From CAYYJM01 sp964471755 (lineage in GTDB: Bacteria; Planctomycetota; Planctomycetia; Gemmatales; Gemmataceae), in NCBI GenBank assembly GCA_964471755.1, contig CAYYJM010000138.1:1-16258 (forward strand): a stretch of 16,258 nucleotides of DNA, read 5' to 3'. Below, piece after piece: positions 14,704 to 16,258 of the stretch. The translations under genes were made by a program, and so were the position numbers. The notes under the pieces were generated by a model. That model made no database searches, was not told the origin of the DNA, and saw nothing but the letters and a program-made list of their open reading frames with translations. The stretch's first letter is position 1. The number at the start of each line of letters is the position of its first letter.

Positions 14704-16098
14704 TCACTCGCCGATGCAGTAGAGGTACTTGTAGGTTCGGACGTAGAGTCGCTTGCCGTCGAAGACGAGCGAACTGCGGAAGCGGTCGAGCTGGTTGCGG
14801 GCCAGTTCCTTGTATTCGCTTCCCGGCTGGATCACGACGGTCGTACCGTTGTCGCTGCTGACGTAGATCCGACCGCCTGCCTCGGACACGCTCGGGTAAC
14901 CCGTCCCGCCCAGTTCGAGCCGCTGCTCGTAGACGATCGCGCCCGTCGCGGCGTCGAGAACGGTCAGGATGCCCTGATCGTTCGGCGCGTAGATCTTTCC
15001 GTCGTGGATCACCGGCGAGGGGAACCAGTAGCCGGAACCCTTGAGCTTCGCCTTCCACACCGGCTTCAGTTTGAGGCCCTCCTTGATCGAGTCGGGCAGC
15101 CGGACCACGGTGGCGGTGGTCCGGACGTAGAAGAGAGAACCGTCGTGGAGCAGCGGTGAATTGGCACCGCATTCGCCGAGGCCCTCGGCCAGGATCGTGC
15201 CGTCATCGGCGCGGACGAGCAGGCCGCGTGGCGTGGCGACCACGTCGGTGCCGCCGATGCGCGTGGCCAGCGGCGTCCCGTGCGTCGGCGGTCGCTGGAC
15301 ACGCCAGCATTCCGAGCCGTCCTTCGTTCGCAGCGCGACCAGATCCTTGAAGTGGATGATGACCTTGTCGCCTACCAGGACGGGCGAACTGCTGTGCGCG
15401 TAGGGCGAAGTCGGATGGTCGATCAACTTCAGCCACTTGCGATTGCCGTCGAGGTCGAAGCAGGCGAGCAGGCCGTTGCCGAACGCGACGAAGACCTCCT
15501 TGCCGTTGGTGACCGGCGTCGGCGTCGAGAAGCCGGCATCGCCCTGACGACCGGGCTCGGTGTAGCGCACCGCGAGCGTCAACTTCTCGCGCTCCGTCTG
15601 CAACGCCTCATGCCGCTTCTTCAGCACGTCGAGTTCCTTCTCGATCGTCTCTTTCTGCGTGGGCTCCGCCTTCAGCTTCCGGCGGAGTGCCTCGCGTTCC
15701 CGGCTCACCTCGCTCTGCTGTTTCCGGAGCTTCTCCGTCTCGGCCTGCTCGATCTTCAGCCGGGCACGATCGGCCGGCGAGATCTCCAGCTCGGCGTAGC
15801 TGTTCTCCTTCTTCCAGAGAATCCGGCCATCGTCACGGTGCAGACACATCAGTGTACAGGGCTCGGTGCAGATGAAGAGACGATGCCCGAGCAGGACCGG
15901 GATGCTGTTGCTCATGCCGGGCATCGCCGTCTTCCAGACGACGTTCTTCTCGGCGGACCACTCCAGCGGTGGCTTCGCCTGCGGATAGCTGCCGGTGCCA
16001 TCGGTACGCCAGCCGATCGGGTCGGCCGCGCCGACGTTGGACGCGCCGAGCAGCGCGAAGCTGACAAGGGCAAGCCAGGAAAGGCGGTAGGAAAGCAC
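14704..16098 (-). CDS. Secreted PQQ-like beta-propeller protein with coiled-coil insertion
   Basis: This 464-residue protein starts at GTG with GGAG 6 nt upstream, and has a signal peptide (residues 1-25, ending NVGAA-DP). Propeller blades flank a long charged helix at about 108-175 (RARLKIEQAETEKLRKQQSE and onward), with Leu spacing typical of a coiled coil, inserted after the first blades ('LMCLHRDDGRILWKKE'). After it the propeller resumes (FSTPTPVTNGKEVFVAFG; 'LACFDLDGNRKWLK'; 'LTVLDAATGAIVYEQR'). The coiled coil could oligomerise the protein or hold a partner. It is the first gene of a two-gene operon with the large propeller protein, which suggests a joint role in the envelope. No catalytic motif is seen. 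Confidence 0.85.
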   Translation of the reverse strand: MLSYRLSWLALVSFALLGASNVGAADPIGWRTDGTGSYPQAKPPLEWSAEKNVVWKTAMPGMSNSIPVLLGHRLFICTEPCTLMCLHRDDGRILWKKENSYAELEISPADRARLKIEQAETEKLRKQQSEVSREREALRRKLKAEPTQKETIEKELDVLKKRHEALQTEREKLTLAVRYTEPGRQGDAGFSTPTPVTNGKEVFVAFGNGLLACFDLDGNRKWLKLIDHPTSPYAHSSSPVLVGDKVIIHFKDLVALRTKDGSECWRVQRPPTHGTPLATRIGGTDVVATPRGLLVRADDGTILAEGLGECGANSPLLHDGSLFYVRTTATVVRLPDSIKEGLKLKPVWKAKLKGSGYWFPSPVIHDGKIYAPNDQGILTVLDAATGAIVYEQRLELGGTGYPSVSEAGGRIYVSSDNGTTVVIQPGSEYKELARNQLDRFRSSLVFDGKRLYVRTYKYLYCIGE

Positions 16099-16258
16099 AG
16101 TGATCTCCGTTTCAGGGTCTGTTCCCGAAGCCGCTCCCTCTCCCCCGGTACTCCGGGAGAGAGGGTTGGGGTGAGGGGGAAGAGGCCGTTCGCCAGTGAT
16201 ATTCCTCAGCCGCCAGGGGCATCCCGGCCCCCCACCACCCCGCCCCTGCCCCCCGCGC
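16099..16258 (-). promoter_or_regulatory. Upstream region of the propeller operon
   Basis: The region holds the operon's ribosome binding site, a 13-bp palindrome at 16136-16165 and, at its far end, a C-rich tract (16221-16258). I could not identify a -35/-10 pair or a coding frame. Confidence 0.3.
16136..16165. repeat. GC-rich REP-like palindrome
   Basis: Arms 16136-16148 and 16153-16165 pair over 13 bp with one mismatch around a TACT loop, and are followed by ttggggtgaggggga. The GGGAGAGGG-TTGGGGTGAGGG pattern is a widespread intergenic repeat in GC-rich bacteria. Here it lies about 40-70 bp upstream of the operon's GTG start. Confidence 0.6.

Overview
This window of about 16.3 kb is GC-rich and gene-dense, and it looks like the chromosome of a planctomycete of the Gemmata/Gemmataceae kind. 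The evidence is a set of secreted PQQ-like beta-propeller proteins, a very large ThuA / membrane-bound-dehydrogenase-like propeller / HEAT / cytochrome c fusion, a Uma2-family nuclease, and a futalosine-pathway MqnD. This is a lineage inference from protein content; no rRNA or other phylogenetic marker beyond rpsT is present.

Layout. mqnD (+) occupies the left end and converges on two minus-strand paralogues (1097-1624 and 1784-2695). Each paralogue has a shared N-terminus (MQHPFAGV, then a twin-Arg-like hydrophobic segment) followed by many copies of an octapeptide, (T/S)T-x4-EE, spaced 11-12 residues apart. This repeat is the core pattern of plesiocin-type graspetides (omega-ester-linked RiPPs), and the paralogues are the most interesting content here. 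Further right on the minus strand lie rpsT and a secreted PQQ-like propeller. A small plus-strand secreted protein with a phospholipase A2 His-Asp motif diverges from the propeller and converges on pgi (-). From the pgi upstream region diverges the 1440-residue ThuA/propeller/HEAT/cytochrome c protein (+), followed by a Uma2 nuclease (+). The right end is a two-gene minus-strand operon of secreted PQQ-like propellers with a 12-nt gap, the upstream one carrying a coiled-coil insertion.

How the genes relate. mqnD (menaquinone), rpsT and pgi are housekeeping genes. The propellers, the PLA2-like protein and the cytochrome fusion all have export signals and belong to the cell envelope or periplasm. 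The repeat proteins may be multi-core precursor peptides, but no ATP-grasp ligase, protease or transporter lies in the window, so any modifying enzyme would have to be encoded elsewhere.

Non-coding structure. Gene ends carry clear hairpins: a 19-bp perfect stem after the larger repeat protein, a terminator after the cytochrome fusion, and a shared hairpin touching both stop codons of the Uma2/PQQ convergent pair. A 37-nt dispersed element occurs three times in two convergent intergenic gaps, twice as an inverted pair. A further GC-rich palindrome lies upstream of the right-hand operon.
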